A stretch of DNA of 64,000 bases, from positions 3,720,001 to 3,784,000 of the forward strand of contig JAHYIO010000001.1 in NCBI GenBank assembly GCA_020543525.1. The letters are read 5' to 3'. Positions 45,398 to 58,506 of the stretch are shown here, piece by piece. The notes under the pieces are model-generated. The model had not been told where the DNA came from and searched no databases. It saw only the letters and a program-made list of their open reading frames with translations. This DNA comes from Coriolopsis trogii (lineage: Eukaryota > Basidiomycota > Agaricomycetes > Polyporales > Polyporaceae). Positions within the stretch are counted from its first letter, which is position 1; each line of letters opens with the position of its first letter. Position numbers and translations under genes: made by a program.

Positions 45398-45964
45398 ATG
45401 TCGTCATCCATACTCGCCGGGCTCAGTAAACAAAAGCTTGCCCTCCGTGTCTCGCAAACCTCTGTGCGCTACGCTGGCAGGCAGGAGTCCGGAGGCGCGG
45501 ACCCGCGCAACGAAATCATCCGTCGCGCCCTCTACCCCTCCAACATCCGCAACCGGCCCTCGCCCGTGGGCACTTGGCGGCCAGACGTGGGCCGACGACT
45601 GCAGCGCGCCATCCCCTCCGTCCAGGCGCACGAGACGATCGAGCGCGCGTGGTTCCTGCACCAGCGGCACGTCCGCCGTGCCCGCAATGCCGAGCTGCAG
45701 CGCAAGTTCGAGTCGATGAAGGGGGCGATGGAGACGCTGCGGCAGGTTGCCCCCACGTTGTACGCGGAGGCAAATAAGGAAGAGGATCCGCGGGCGAGGA
45801 GCGCGGCAGAGACGGAGCTGCTCAAGAAGCTGAAGGGTCCGGAGAAAAAGGCGGTTGAGGCGAGGATACGTGGGCTCTTCCCAAGAGAGTTGCGCGTGCC
45901 GACGGACACTCCGCCTAGGAACGGGTGGATTTATGACTTTACCCCGGTCATACGCACCTCTTAG
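45398..45964 (+). CDS. Mitochondrial large-subunit ribosomal protein mL40 (MRPL28-type)
   Basis: A single exon of 188 residues starts at MSSSILAGLSKQKLALRVSQ, an amphipathic presequence. The core IERAWFLHQRHVRRARNAEL followed by QRKFESMKGAMETLRQVAP matches the helical MRP-L28/mL40 family. The C-terminus FPRELRVPTDTPPRNGWIYD is its conserved end. mL40 is a helical protein of the mitoribosomal large subunit. The gene has no visible intron, unusual among its neighbours. The frame opens at ATG 45398. The symbol is left blank because yeast and human names differ. Confidence 0.8.
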   Translation: MSSSILAGLSKQKLALRVSQTSVRYAGRQESGGADPRNEIIRRALYPSNIRNRPSPVGTWRPDVGRRLQRAIPSVQAHETIERAWFLHQRHVRRARNAELQRKFESMKGAMETLRQVAPTLYAEANKEEDPRARSAAETELLKKLKGPEKKAVEARIRGLFPRELRVPTDTPPRNGWIYDFTPVIRTS

Positions 45965-46305
45965 TCGCGGTATGTGGGCGTGCTTCATGTCCATTGGGAG
46001 CCGAACACTAATGGGGACTGTGAAGACGACCATTTATCCCTTTGTCTATTGACATGCATGGCACCCTCGCCGTTTTTACCACTGTAGGGATCTGGGTTAA
46101 TTCATCTCGCTCTGCACCCGGAACGCGCAAACATGTCGCGGTGTCTCAATTGCTCGAAATGGCAACGTCGGTACCTGAAACGTACAGTCCAAAGGTTTGA
46201 GCAAGGCGCACCAAAATTCTTGTGGTTGGGTTGTGATAGTACAAGTTGTATGCGAACGAAAGCACATCGACAATGCAGGCTACGACTCCGAGTCTGCGAA
46301 CAATA

Positions 46306-48323
46306 TCACCACCTCTCTCCTCCGGAACCGAATCCTTCGTATGCCAAGTCCCCACGCGCCCCACTGTGGTTCTTCCCGATAACCGTCGAGTGGATGGTGT
46401 CAAGAGCGGTCGTCCATTTGTCCAATGCGGCGTATCGCTTCTTTTGTAGGCTCTGCCTGAAGATCATATGCCGTCAGAGACGAGACCCGCGACGGTGGGC
46501 GACACACTTACTGTGATTCCAGCTCGAGGCGCATGGCCACTTGGTCAATCCTGCCTTCTATCCTACCTTCGAGAATAAGACCAATGAGCAATTCTTCCAC
46601 CTCCTCCGTATCGACATTGAGTTGCTGATGTTGGCATGCACGATCAACGTATAACCCTCCCTCGCCACATGAGACTCCCTACCTTGGCTAAGAACCCAAG
46701 CTCGAGACGAGTGTACGGCTTGATCAGGTCGATGAGGTATTGAGTCCTTAGACTACGAAGGAGCTCGCCAATGTAAGACCTGATGAACGGATCATCCATG
46801 ATTGTAGCCTTGTTGTCTGTCATCGAGTAAGCAGGCGGGTACGAAGACAACGCCAACTCGCCTCACCTCTCAGGATCTTCTCGGCAGCATGAACCTCCCG
46901 CCGCTGGTAAGCATCAACAAGGTCGGTCATGGCCTTGATCTGAGGATCGTTCTTATAGCTATTGGAGAGCGATTGCGATCAGGACAGTCCGCAATAGATG
47001 GTATAGTCAGAACTCACGGCTTGGTCTCTTGACTATCGAACGGGTTGACCTCGCTACCCGTCAGCATGTTAGCGAGGACGAGATACTTGAGTACTTGTAT
47101 CCGTTGGGGGGAGCCAGCCTCGTCGTAGTTCTTGAAAGAATTGAAGAAATCTTCGCTGGCTCGATTCCATTGCCCTTTACAGCGCATTAGAATCCGTATG
47201 ACATGGTGTGTTTCTCGCATAAACGTACGTTCACCCATCCACATTTTGCCACCGCACTCCTTGATGACGCCAATGATACGAGGGTGCGGGATTGCGGAGC
47301 GTACAGCGTTTGATGCGTTGTAGATCTCCTGTGTATCTCTTCAGTATATGTGTCACGAACAGAACATCGAGCAGAGCGACCTTCAATTTCTTGTAGTTCT
47401 TTCGCTCATTATGCATTTGAATCTCAAGAGCGTAGATCTCCAATAGCTGGGTACCTTTCTGAGCCTGATCTTCGCCGCTTCCACCAAGTGTTGAACGGTA
47501 AAGCTCCTGCAGAATCTGTAGAACGATGAGCATGAGAAATGCCGTGCACCAAATCAGTCATGCGAAGGCAGACCTTCTGAAGTCGACCATATTCCTTGCG
47601 CTCAAGCCACAGCTTCGCTAGTTTGAGGTTCGTCTTCGCTGATAACCGCTATTGGCAGACATCAGTTCAAGACATTCCGCCAGGAATAGCTGAGAGTCTC
47701 TGACGTCGTTCTTTGCTTCTGCAAGGGCAGCTTTGGTAGCCTCATAGAACTGCTCGAGGATGCCCACTTCCACCGGCCCACCCTTACCGCCTCCAACATA
47801 GTCGAGTATACTGTTGATGGACTTCTCAGCGTAGTTGCGTGTCACAGCAGACTTTGTGTATGTGAGTAGCTCCTTATAGGTCTTGAGAGCCTCTGCCGGT
47901 CTGTGTAGTACAAGGAAAAGCAGCTTTGTCGACTGCTTTAATGCCTTGAAACCCCTTGAGGAGGTATGAGACTACTACAGACTGGCACGAGACCAAATGA
48001 GCATACCAGTCGCCCTTCTCCGTTTCTTGGTCAACAATCGCTCGAAACTCTTTCAGAGCCTGCTCGGGGTTGTCCTCTTTCTTGACTGCGTTCCGAGTTA
48101 GCGCGCCACAGCGCAAGTCTAGAACACACTGTGCTCACATTTGGCTGTATGATACATATTCTCTACATCAGCGCTCCCTGCCTCATTGTCGCCGTCATCG
48201 TCGGAATAGTCGAAGCCGTAATCCTACGTTATCATGCATTGAGCAATCCTAGTGTATGTGCAGGAGTAGTATACAGACCTCATCATCGCTTCCTTGCATG
48301 TAATCGGCATCGTCGTCATCCAT
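46306..48323 (-). CDS. CSN2: COP9 signalosome subunit 2
   Basis: The start at ATG 48323 gives the acidic leader [20 protein letters not shown], typical of CSN2. Helical TPR-like repeats follow ([55 protein letters not shown]). The PCI domain reads [20 protein letters not shown], then [20 protein letters not shown] and [15 protein letters not shown]. The last exon encodes [20 protein letters not shown] and stops at 46306-46308 after GSGGERW. CSN2 helps the signalosome bind cullin-RING ligases and remove NEDD8, and in fungi it controls development. Around ten short introns were inferred; boundaries near 47530-47650 and 46860-47040 are approximate. It is divergent from FAB1. Confidence 0.94.
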
Positions 48324-48612
48324 AGTAAGAATAACAAACTACAGGGGGTGGTGTTGAATGAAGAGCCCGTGCGGAGGGATGGATACCAGACAGGGAGGAG
48401 ATGGAGGAAAAGGAGGAGGAGTGGCTCAGAAGACAGAGACGCGCACTTGCGAGTCCGCGTCGCGTGATTGACGCGTTGACCATATATGGGAATGGACCCA
48501 ATAGTACGTACGACGCTGACGGCTAAGATCTCGGCTGGGGACGCTCCTCCCTTGCCACCACTGGCCTTCATGGCTGCATGCATCCTATGACCTCTTTCTC
48601 CCACTGACCACC
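48324..48612. promoter_or_regulatory. Short bidirectional promoter, CSN2-FAB1
   Basis: The 289 bp between divergent ATGs contain CT-rich runs on the minus-strand side (about 48360-48430). No strong TATA element was recognised. Confidence 0.5.
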
Positions 48613-51600
48613 ATGGACGCCTCAGTAGATTCCATATCGACTAATCCCGCCCAGAGCGCACCCTCGTCTAGGTCCCGGAGCAGCACGAAGATTGTAGACG
48701 ACGTTACTAGCTTAACTTCCTTCAACCCATTCTCTGAAGAGGACGAACACGACCAGTCTTCGTACGCTCTGGTCTCTTCTCTCTTCTCCAAAGTCAAGAA
48801 CACCCTCTCTGCACCTTTGTCCTCCGCCGGACCATCGACGACTCCCGCATATCCTACTAATGCGCCGGAGAAACAACCTTCCGAGCAGCGCAGGCCATCT
48901 CTACAGTTCTCCAACTCTAATCAATCCAATAAGTCTGGATCCGACAGACCGACTCCGTTCAATATCCTCGGTCCAAATCCTGCCCCTCCACTTGTATCTC
49001 TCACACCAGTTGTCTCCGAAACACCTACATATGCTGTAGAGGCCGATCGACCCCCATCTCGCGATGGCTTCTATGCGCCCGGCACGCCGGATGGTGGTGG
49101 TTATGCAATACCCGGATTTCCCATTCAGGACAGCGACGCGCGGAGTATTCGTACCAACGTGAGCATGCGCAGGTCTGATTCGGTGTCCAAGGTCATACGC
49201 AGAATCAGAGGCGAAGGTTCGTACGCCCGGCATACCAGTCGATCACCGCATCCTTACGAGTGTGTAGGCTTATCACGCGATTATTGGATGGACGATGAGC
49301 TCTGCAAAGAGTGCTATGACTGTAAGAGCGTATTCACAACCTGGAGACGGAAGCACCACTGTCGCATATGTGGTACGCCCCTTCGCATCGACTGTCTTGG
49401 TGATCTCTCATGTCGTATGAAGGCCAGGTATTCTGTTCCCGTTGTGCTTCAAACATCATCAAGGGCACACGGTTCGGTCAGGAAGGCATGGTCCGAGTCT
49501 GCAACCTATGCCTGGAGAAGTTAGCAAAGGTGGATGATGACGATGACGACGATGACCGACGTTCTGTCATGTCCTCCATGACTTCCTCCTTCGCTGCTCA
49601 CCAATTCGGCTCTGAGTCGCGCTCATTCAACCTCAGCCCTCATCTCCAATCACCCTTTGCTGCATCTCAACTCTTCGGTCGAACCGATGAACCATTTCAG
49701 TTGTTCTCTATAGCAGAGACAAAGGGACGGCGTTCGGGATCGGAAGACAGCGGCTTCGGATCCCGCCCCATGACCCCGTTGGACGGTTTCGCGACAGCTA
49801 GATTCATCCGCGAAAACCCGGTTCCCTTCCGTAGAGCGTTGACTGAAGACGACAAGGATCCCGTGTCTATAGCAGATAAATTTCGTGACAACTCACCCAC
49901 CGCGGTCGGCTCCAATTCATCTATCGACTTCCCAGTTACATTCCCTGTATCATCGGACGGCGCCAAAAGTTCTGTCCAGTTTCCAGTCAGCTCTCCGGAA
50001 CAGCCTCTTTCCGTCGATAGCCCGGGTGTGCTCCGCTCACGTCTCAACTCCTACGCCGAATTCAATGCGTCCCCACCTTTCATACGTAGTCGTGTACAGA
50101 GCAGACTGGAGGACAGCTTTAATGCCAACGGCGAAGGGGGAATGGAGTCTGGATGGCGCACCAGAAGAGAGAGCACGGCGTGCGTTCCTTGTTTGTCGTT
50201 GCACATATTGCATGCTCATCAGCGACATCTAGCTATGCTCAGGAGCTCAATTTAAGCTCCATGTTTCACCTGCGTGTCATGCTACGCCAGATGTTAACCG
50301 CAGAGAACATACCCAACATATGTGAATGGGAAGAGACACTGCTCAATCTGGCGCTACGGATAGGACGCGAGATGACCTTCACGGCCCACCCTCATCGCCA
50401 AGGTGCTGACATGGACGTCCGTCGGTATGTCAAGATCAAGAAGATACCAGGAGGAGCGCCTAGCGATTCCGAGTATGTCGATGGCGCAGTCATAACGAAG
50501 AACGTCGCACACAAGCAGATGTCTCGAAACATTCGCAGCCCTCGTGTCATGCTCGTCACGTTCCCCCTGGAATTCCATCGCGTGGAGGGTCAGTACATGC
50601 ACTTTGGGCAGATCTTCCGTCAGGAGAAGGAGTACCTTGGGAACCTCGCGAGCCGTATTGCGGCTCTACGTCCGCATGTAATCCTTGCGGAGAAGTCAGT
50701 CTCGAGGCTTGCCCTGGATGCCCTGGCGAAACGTCAGATAGCCGTCGCACGAGCTGTCAAGCCGTCCGCTGTGCAATTCGTTGCACGGATAACTCAGGGA
50801 GACGTCTTCTCGTCAATGGACAAGCTGGCCCTGGAACCGCACCTTGGGCACTGTGCTCGCTTCCGCCTGCAGACCTTCGACCACCCCTTAATTCCCGGAC
50901 GACGTAAGACCTACATGCGGTTCGAAGGATGCAATAGTGAGATGGGGTGCACCATCCTGCTCCGTGGAGGCGACATCGAGGTCCTCCGACGCATCAAGAA
51001 AGTAACCCGGTTCCTTGCTTTCATTGTCCGAAACTTAAAGCTAGAGACGCACCTCTGGAAAGACTCGGTCATCACGTTGCCCCGTTTATCCATCGAAGCA
51101 ACACCACCCTCATACTCTGCCGAGGCCACCACGCCAATCGCAGGATATGGCGTTTCCGCGCATACCTCGGCCTTCATCGAAGATGTATCGGAGAAGGTCA
51201 GGGAGCATCCAATTGAAGACCTTCCGGACGAGGATGCGGAGCAAATACGTCTGTCGCGGCGCATACAGGAGTCCTTGGAACCGTACAGAAAGACGTTCAT
51301 ATCCGTCTCTTCCACCCTGAGGTTTCCGCCACCTTACCCCATTCGTCGGATGAAGGAGCTGGACGACGAACTCATGCGTGTGAAGAGAGAATGGGAAGAC
51401 GAAGTCATACGCCGCGAGGAGCGAGGTAGCTCAATGCACAGGCCTGAGGATTCTTCTGCGACGATCCAAGCCACGGCATCTACGCCGGACCCAGACGATG
51501 TTGCTGCCCAAATTGAATCTCTTTCGATACCGGACATCCCTTCGACACCCCCTTCAGAGGACGCGAGCAAGCCCAAGCTCGACGAACGTCCGGGTTACTT

Positions 51601-54600
51601 CGATCTACCTCCCACTGCCTCTCCCAGCCTTTTCGCGCAGACGACAACGTCCTCCCCCCTCCCTCGCACGCCGTTGGATCGGACAGCCGTGCAGCTAAAG
51701 ACTGCGCAAGACATCAGCTTGGAGAGCCGCTACCAACACATCAAGTGGCTGCACTCCGAACAGCGGCGCATATGGGAGTGGTACCTGCGGAAGAATCGAG
51801 ACGATTTCCAGGTCGAGAAGTATCAATGCATCAGTCTTTGGGAGATGACTTTGCCGATGGACGAGGTGGGAACGCATAGGCCATGTTTTCCGCCGAAGTT
51901 GGAGTACATCACTTTCTATGGGGAGAACGACTGCACGCTCGGCCAGTTCATCGAGAACGCCGTCATGGACACCCTGCGACAGTTCTTGGATCCTCGCGCG
52001 ATCTGCGAGAACAAGAGCTGCAACCAGCCGCTGGCGCGTCATTGCAAGTTCTATGTCCACAACGAGACGCGCCTGTGCGTCGCGGTGGAGCAATGGGACG
52101 GACAAATCGTCAATCGCACAGGAAACCACGAACCTCACCCGGATTCTATCACCACTTGGAGCGCATGCCGAGTGTGCGGCTCCGCAACACCATTCATCCC
52201 TATCTCGCAAGAGATGCAGCGGTATTCATTCGCCAAGTTCCTAGAATTGCACTTCTACCCCGCAGATGTTCAGCTCGTGCAGGGCGCAGGGTGTCAGCAC
52301 AACATTTACCAGCACCATGTACGCTACTTCGCGTTGAGCGGGATGACCGTGCGATTTGTGGCGGACCCGATCGTCCTGCATGAAGTCGTCTACCCTCCGA
52401 TGCGGATTTGTGTCCGTCCTGAGGCGCAGCTCGAGATCAAGAATGCCGACTACGAGCGGTTACACCGCCGGAATCATAACTGGTATACAGACCTCATTGG
52501 CGACCTCCAGCTTCTCATTAGAGATGTTAAGGAGACTTCCACGGGCGACGAGGAGGCCGACGAGCTGTTCATTTCGCATATTACCGCGCTGATCAGCAAG
52601 GCGGAATGGGAGAGGGACGACGTTGCCAGGCTTATTGACCAAGTCTACAAGGAGTCGCCTCCTACGGACACGCTCGCGCTGAACCAAGTTCGTGCGTACC
52701 GGCAAGATAGGATAGTAGCGTGGCAGCAGGACTTCGACCGGCTCCCGAAGATGCGTATGTCCGCTACATCTGATAAGGGCAACGGTCGTCGTACTGCGTT
52801 CAATTCGGTGCGGGCGATGTTCCCTAAGCGAGGCGATCTCTACATCCCGGACTTCGACCGTCCTGCCAGCGTGTCGGAGGTTGAAGAGAGTTTACCTTCG
52901 GCGCCCACTATGCGCCGCGTTACAGGCGACTCGTTCACGTCCGTATCATCGGCTTCTGAGGCCTCCGAGTCCGAATCTTCGTTCGGGCCACCTGAGAAGT
53001 CTGCGGAGCAAGAGGTCCCGTCCTTCGAGGGCCATAAGGCGAACGCGACTGACGCCACGGTGACGCCCGACATCCGTCCTATCCTGCTTCCTCCAGCGGA
53101 AATCAATTTGGACAGTGAGGGGCCAAGGTCCGACCCGGAAAGTGATTCCACGATCGGGAGAGGTCGAGGGGATGGAGTCACTTCCGACGATGCTATGTCT
53201 CCTCCACCGGTTTGTGATCTTCTCTACAGACATCGTACACCACCTCATCTGTTGTGCAGGCTCAGCCAGAATCCAGTGATCAACCGGAAGGTGTTCAGCG
53301 ACCTCCAGCTGTCTCTCGCCTACCGAGGCGAGTGTCTGTGTATCCCAGCGTCGCGGAGCTCGTGAAGAAGTATCAGGACTACCTTCCACCGCAAGGTGTC
53401 GAAGATCTAACGAAGACTGCGCTCGCTCCTGGAGTACCAGTGTCTGAGAGTGAACAAGAAGGCTCTCCACTGATCCGTCCCAGACCACGTCATAGGGCTC
53501 GTCAGCACCAACAGCAGTTCTTGAGTAAACGCTCGTCGGTGTCTGACTTCGAGTCAAGTTACGCTGCTAATATCGCTCCGAAATATTTGACCAAGCGTAA
53601 TCTGGGTCAGTCAGGTGCTGGTGGCCGTATCCCCTCTGTCAACTATGCCGATTCACGCACGGTGTCACGGCGCACATCCCCCGACAAGCGGCCTTCCTTC
53701 TCTCGTATGAACACCGACGTCACTGTGACTCTGCGCGCAGGTCGGTCCTCCCCTCCGCCAAGCAAACCCACTGCTCCCGCGCCCGGCACGAAAGCAAGGT
53801 CAAAGCCTGCTATACGCTTACCCAAGGAGAAGGTACCTCCTACTCGTCCTCAGAGCGTCGTCGGGACGAAATCAACATTCAGAAGGCCTCCAACCGCGGG
53901 GACGAAAGTGTCCAATATCGCAAAACACTTCGAGAGGATCACGAAGGAGAACGAACGAGCTAGCCGTCGCTACGCTGTCATCCGCGGTAAACGAGCACGA
54001 CCTGTGGCATCCGCCCGCGCAAAGGTGGAGGTGCTCGAGAGCATCAAGGATGCAATCAAGGACGAGTCGGAGAGCTCTGACTCAAGCGAAGCAGATGACG
54101 AAGGCGGTGGAGAGGACGACGATAACCCTGATCAGAAGAGTCCTCAGAAGAGCCCTCAGAAGGTTCCCGAGACACCCCCTCCTCTACCCGCCGTCGTACT
54201 CGACCCTGTGAGTGACCAGCCTCCAGAAGAGACCTCGACTGTGACGTCGGCTCCTGCCACAATGGTCGAGCCTGCGCCTATCCGGCAGGCACTTGCCCCT
54301 CAGGAAATCGAGGTTCCTCCATCGGTCATGAGTTCTCCCATGCTTTCCCCCACCGGAGCTGGCGGTATGATGCCTATGACACCGCCGCCCACCGATATGG
54401 ATATCGGACCTTCTGGTCGCCCCTCCATCCTAAAGGCGCTGTCCGGACTTTGGCCACAACAGGCACCGCCTCGCGGTCGTGCGGAAACAGACTTCGACGA
54501 CCCTATGGCAGACCCTGAACACATTTTCCGTGATTCTTCCATGGTTGTTCGCACTGACGAACCCACATCCATCATAGCGCTGGCATTGAAGTGAGTTGAC

Positions 54601-56147
54601 ATTCCTAATGGCCCTTACGTCTTCGCTGAACTCTGCTATTAGCTCCCCGCAGTATCGGGAGATGCTGACCAGGTCTCGTGCCGAGAAGCGACTAGCTAGA
54701 GAAGCAGGTGGCGAAGCGTTCATGCCCGATGACTGGTCGGTGGCCGAATCCACTTCAACGTGGGGTGTGGTTAATGTGGACAGCACTGATGGCGCCGACC
54801 CCACGGAGGAACTCCGCGTGCCCTCATCGAAGCTCCCATGGGCGATTTGTAAGTGCTCCGAGCAGCGGACTCGGAGTGTCCGGTATGATTGCTAACCACC
54901 CCGGACAGCATTCGAGAGTGGCGGCCTGACCATCAGCTGCACATTGCTATATCCTGAGCAGTTTGATGCGTTGCGTCGGACGTACGACTGCGAGCGGAGC
55001 ATGATTGAATCCCTGGCACGGTGTGTGAAATTCGACGCCAGTGGAGGCAAATCTGGTTCTGCGTTCCTGAAGACCCTAGGTACGTACGGAGGCGCTTGTA
55101 TCAGAAGGTGTGGGTTTGACCTTGTTTGTTTAGATGACCGTTTCATCGCAAAAGAACTGTCTAAAGCGGAGCTCCAGTCCATGGAGACCTTTGCACCAGC
55201 CTACTTTGATTACATGTCATCGGCAGTAGTCGCGAACGTGCGTCACTCGCTTTCTACCAGACACCCAATGATCAATGATGTTATTCTAGCGTCCTACCCT
55301 ACTTGCGAAGATCTTCGGCTGCTACAAAATCACGTTCCGGAAGTCACAGAAGCACCAGAGTGGTAGCAAGTCGAAGGTCACACAGATGAACTTGCTGGTC
55401 ATGGAGAATCTATTCTACGACCGGCACTTTTCCAAGGTTTGCAGCCGACTAAGGCCGTTGTGAGAATGCGCTGAATTTCTTCGTTAGATCTATGATCTCA
55501 AGGGATCGACTCGCAATAGGCATGTCCAGTCAACCGGTCGCGAGAACGAAGTCCTTCTGGACGAGAACCTTGTGCAAAGTAAGTACAGCATTCCGTTTGA
55601 ATTACGGAGTAGGGATGCTCAAGAATCTTTCACGTAGCGGCCCACTTGACACCTTTCTATCTCCGCGAGCATTCCAAGCGTATATTGCGAGGGGCGCTCT
55701 TCAACGACAGCAAGTTCTTAGCGGATATAAACGTCATGGACTACTCCCTCGTAGTGGGCGTCGATAGCGCCAAGAACGAGCTCGTCGTCGGGATCGTTGG
55801 TAAGTTCAATGTCTCCATTCACGAATGTCCACCACTCACATTCCACGCCTATAGACTACATCAGAACCTACACGTGGGACAAGAAGCTGGAGAGTTGGGT
55901 GAAGGATTCCACCTTCCTCGGCGGCGCGAATAGGGGCGAGCCGACCATCATCGGCCCCAAACAATACAGACACCGTTTCCTCAGCGCTATGGAACGTTAC
56001 TTCCCCCTGGTGAGTGTTGTCCAAGGTTTGCTATGCTTTCCGCAGGGACTCACAACTACTGAGCAGGTACCCGACCGATGGATGAAACAACACGATGCTC
56101 CGGAAGAAGAGGGCAACAGCCTTCTCGACTTATGGCCTGACTGGTGA
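48613..56147 (+). CDS. FAB1: PI3P 5-kinase Fab1/PIKfyve
   Basis: A multi-exon gene of about 2,300 residues. The FYVE finger near 49290-49520 reads [18 protein letters not shown], then [17 protein letters not shown], with the W-D and RRKHHCR elements that bind PI3P. A nine-residue Asp run follows. The TCP1/chaperonin-like domain lies at about 50430-51030 ([20 protein letters not shown] ... [20 protein letters not shown]). A Cys-rich region follows (52000-52420), then disordered Ser-rich parts. The C-terminal lipid kinase (54600-56130) has [37 protein letters not shown] and [13 protein letters not shown]. Fab1 makes PI(3,5)P2 on endosomes and the vacuole. The invariant Lys and the MDYSL motif are present, so it should be active. 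The first intron uses an AAG acceptor. Confidence 0.96.
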
Positions 56148-56307
56148 CTTTGGAATGTACATAATACCGATAATCTGTTCACGTCTGGACTTTGGACATA
56201 CCTTCCATGTAGTCATCTCATGTACCGGAATACCCCGCAATGATTCGCTGCAGCTCACATAATGTACACATACCTCGTACATAGTCTGACGACAAACGAC
56301 ATATACA

Positions 56308-58153
56308 TCACAGTTTCCGCACTTTCGCCTTCTCCCGCTGTGACAATGCCTGAGCTTGTTGTCGTACTTCTTTCGAGAAGCGTTCCTTCGTTGCTTTCTT
56401 GTCCGATCGGCGAGCCTGACGTTCCGCCTTCACGGCCTGCTTGCGGGCCTTTTTCTCCTCTGCAGTCTCGTTCTTCGAGCGTGCAATGGTAACGCGGACG
56501 GCTGGGTAACGATCAGGGATTGATATATACGAACATAACTAGGGCGTCTCACGTCTCTCGTCATCAGTGTCGTCTTCGTCAGTAGCGGAGGAGTCCGCCG
56601 GGGGCGCCAGTTTGGTAGATACCTCTACGACAGAGGGAAGTCCGGTCTTGGGGTCGAGCCGAATCTTGGGTACTGGCTTGTCGTTTCGTGCTCGGATGAG
56701 CCGCGGGTGGTTCTCCAGGTTGCTATATGTCGCTGGAGGGCATGTGCTCTCAATATACATGCGAAGCACGAAGAACTAGCAGGAGACTCACTGAGTACCG
56801 TTTCACAATCCCATCTGTCCTTCTTGTCGTCAACGTCAAGTGGCATGAGGATGTCATCGGCCTCGGTATCGCTCTCCGCGTCGTCACGGATTTTCGCGTC
56901 TCCGAGGGCCTTACGCACGGCGTCAAGTTTTTCAGTCGCGGTACCAGGAAGTATCGGTCGCATCTTCCCCGCTACAACCTCATACTTCTCAAGGAACTCG
57001 TCCATCATTGATTCGAAGTCCGCCCGGGAAGCAATGAGATCCGGAGCTTCGTCAAGGTCGTCGAGGGATGGGTCTTCCTCGTCTTCATCGGACGACTCGT
57101 ACTCAAGTTGGATCTGATCGCCTTGTCAGAAGCGAATGACAATGGTTGGTCACATATCATGACTCACCTGGTCAAACCGTTCGTCGAGAACAGTGAGATG
57201 TTCGTTCCTCCACATGGAAGAACTACTCATACTGTAGCCAGAGGCGTCTGATGCACCCTTCCGTCTCCGCTTCTTCCCTCCGATGACGGACATATTTGGG
57301 AGAGTTCCAATAGTATCGCCGCCTTCTGAATATGCGTCGACATCGGAAGTGCCCTCTTCTTGGGGACCAGACTTCTGCGACTGCTTGAACCGGGCGAACC
57401 TGGCCTCCCAAGATTCCCCCGCATCATCGGCTTCCGCACCCTCTGAGGTCGTAACGTTCACATCCTCCTGGACACCTTCTTCTCTGAACTCAAAGTCGAA
57501 GCTATCGTCCGCGTCCCGCTCCCCGTCTCCGACAAGCTGCCCGAAAAAGTCATCCTCGAGTCCATCATCGACGAACGCATCATCCTCTAGCGCTTCCAAG
57601 ACCTGTCGGAGGTGGGGATCCATATCGGGTTGAAAGCCTGCGATCGACGAGGGGATATTCTCCTGTGCCTCATAGTTCCTGGGAAGCTCGGCCTTGGAAG
57701 CGAGAGTCCCTTCAGGGAGGTCGAGAAGATCTATGGCACTGGCCTTGCTTTTGCCTTTCGACTTCGACGGTGCCTCCAGCCAGATGCTGTCCACACCGTC
57801 TTCCTGGACGCCTACAGGCTTCAGATGTTGCATGTAGTCATAGTTCGTATCGTCGAAGTAGATGCCATACATGGCGGCCTCCCCTATATTAACTCGCTGC
57901 TTGTCGTGTGCCAGCTCTGACGGGGAGAGCATCTTCTCTAGCTCGTCCCGCGACTTTCCCTACACAATTTGCTCTGAGGCGAGTACGAAAGCCTTTTAAC
58001 GATAAGACGTACCTTGGCAAGATTTCCCCGCACAACTGGCTTGAGAACATGTTTGCTAGCCTCGGGATCATGGATGAGCGGATCGCGTTGGGAGCGATGG
58101 ACGACCTGGAAGTGCTGTGCGCCGGGCTGGCGGAAGATAGACTTTGGGGGCAT
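56308..58153 (-). CDS. LTV1: Ribosome-biogenesis factor Ltv1
   Basis: The start at ATG 58153 gives MPPKSIFRQPGAQHFQVVHR, the family's VHRSQRDPL signature. It is followed by EKMLSPSELAHDKQRVNIGE, a Tyr-rich YGIYFDDTNYDYMQHL motif and a long acidic middle. Then come the nuclear-signal-like GGKKRRRKGASDASGY, ERFDQIQLEYESSDEDEE, SRADFESMMDEFLEKYEVV and YSNLENHPRLIRAR, the family's C-terminal core. The last exon is a basic coiled coil (NETAEEKKARKQAVKAERQA ... REKAKVRKL) that stops at 56308-56310. Ltv1 escorts pre-40S subunits from nucleus to cytoplasm and is released by Hrr25/CK1 phosphorylation. It is convergent with FAB1 and divergent from TAF2. Confidence 0.95.
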
Positions 58154-58506
58154 GGTGAACGTAGGAAACAAGGAGGGTCACGATGAGTACGAGTGTTGCA
58201 GTCAAGTTTTTTGCCGATGGGTGCTTTGGATCGAGGATCGATCTGTAACCCTAGATGGATCGTAACCCTGATAGCGCTCGGTGCGCTAAGTCAGTCTATT
58301 ACGTAATCATCCTCCTTGAGTTGGACGCATCGACTCCCTTCTCGTCGTCGTCGTCCTTGCTGACCACGGCCTCCCGCTCTAGTTTCTCTATCCCACCCCC
58401 CGCCATCTTTTATCTGCTCTATCACCTCTTTGCTTTATCTGGTGGCTTTTATCTGGTTCTTGGAACGCGTCGTGGCCATAGCTTTGCTGGACAGGAGTCC
58501 CAAATC
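58154..58506. promoter_or_regulatory. Bidirectional promoter, LTV1-TAF2
   Basis: The 353 bp between divergent ATGs include a pyrimidine-rich stretch (58370-58450) on the TAF2 side. No named element was recognised. Confidence 0.5.
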
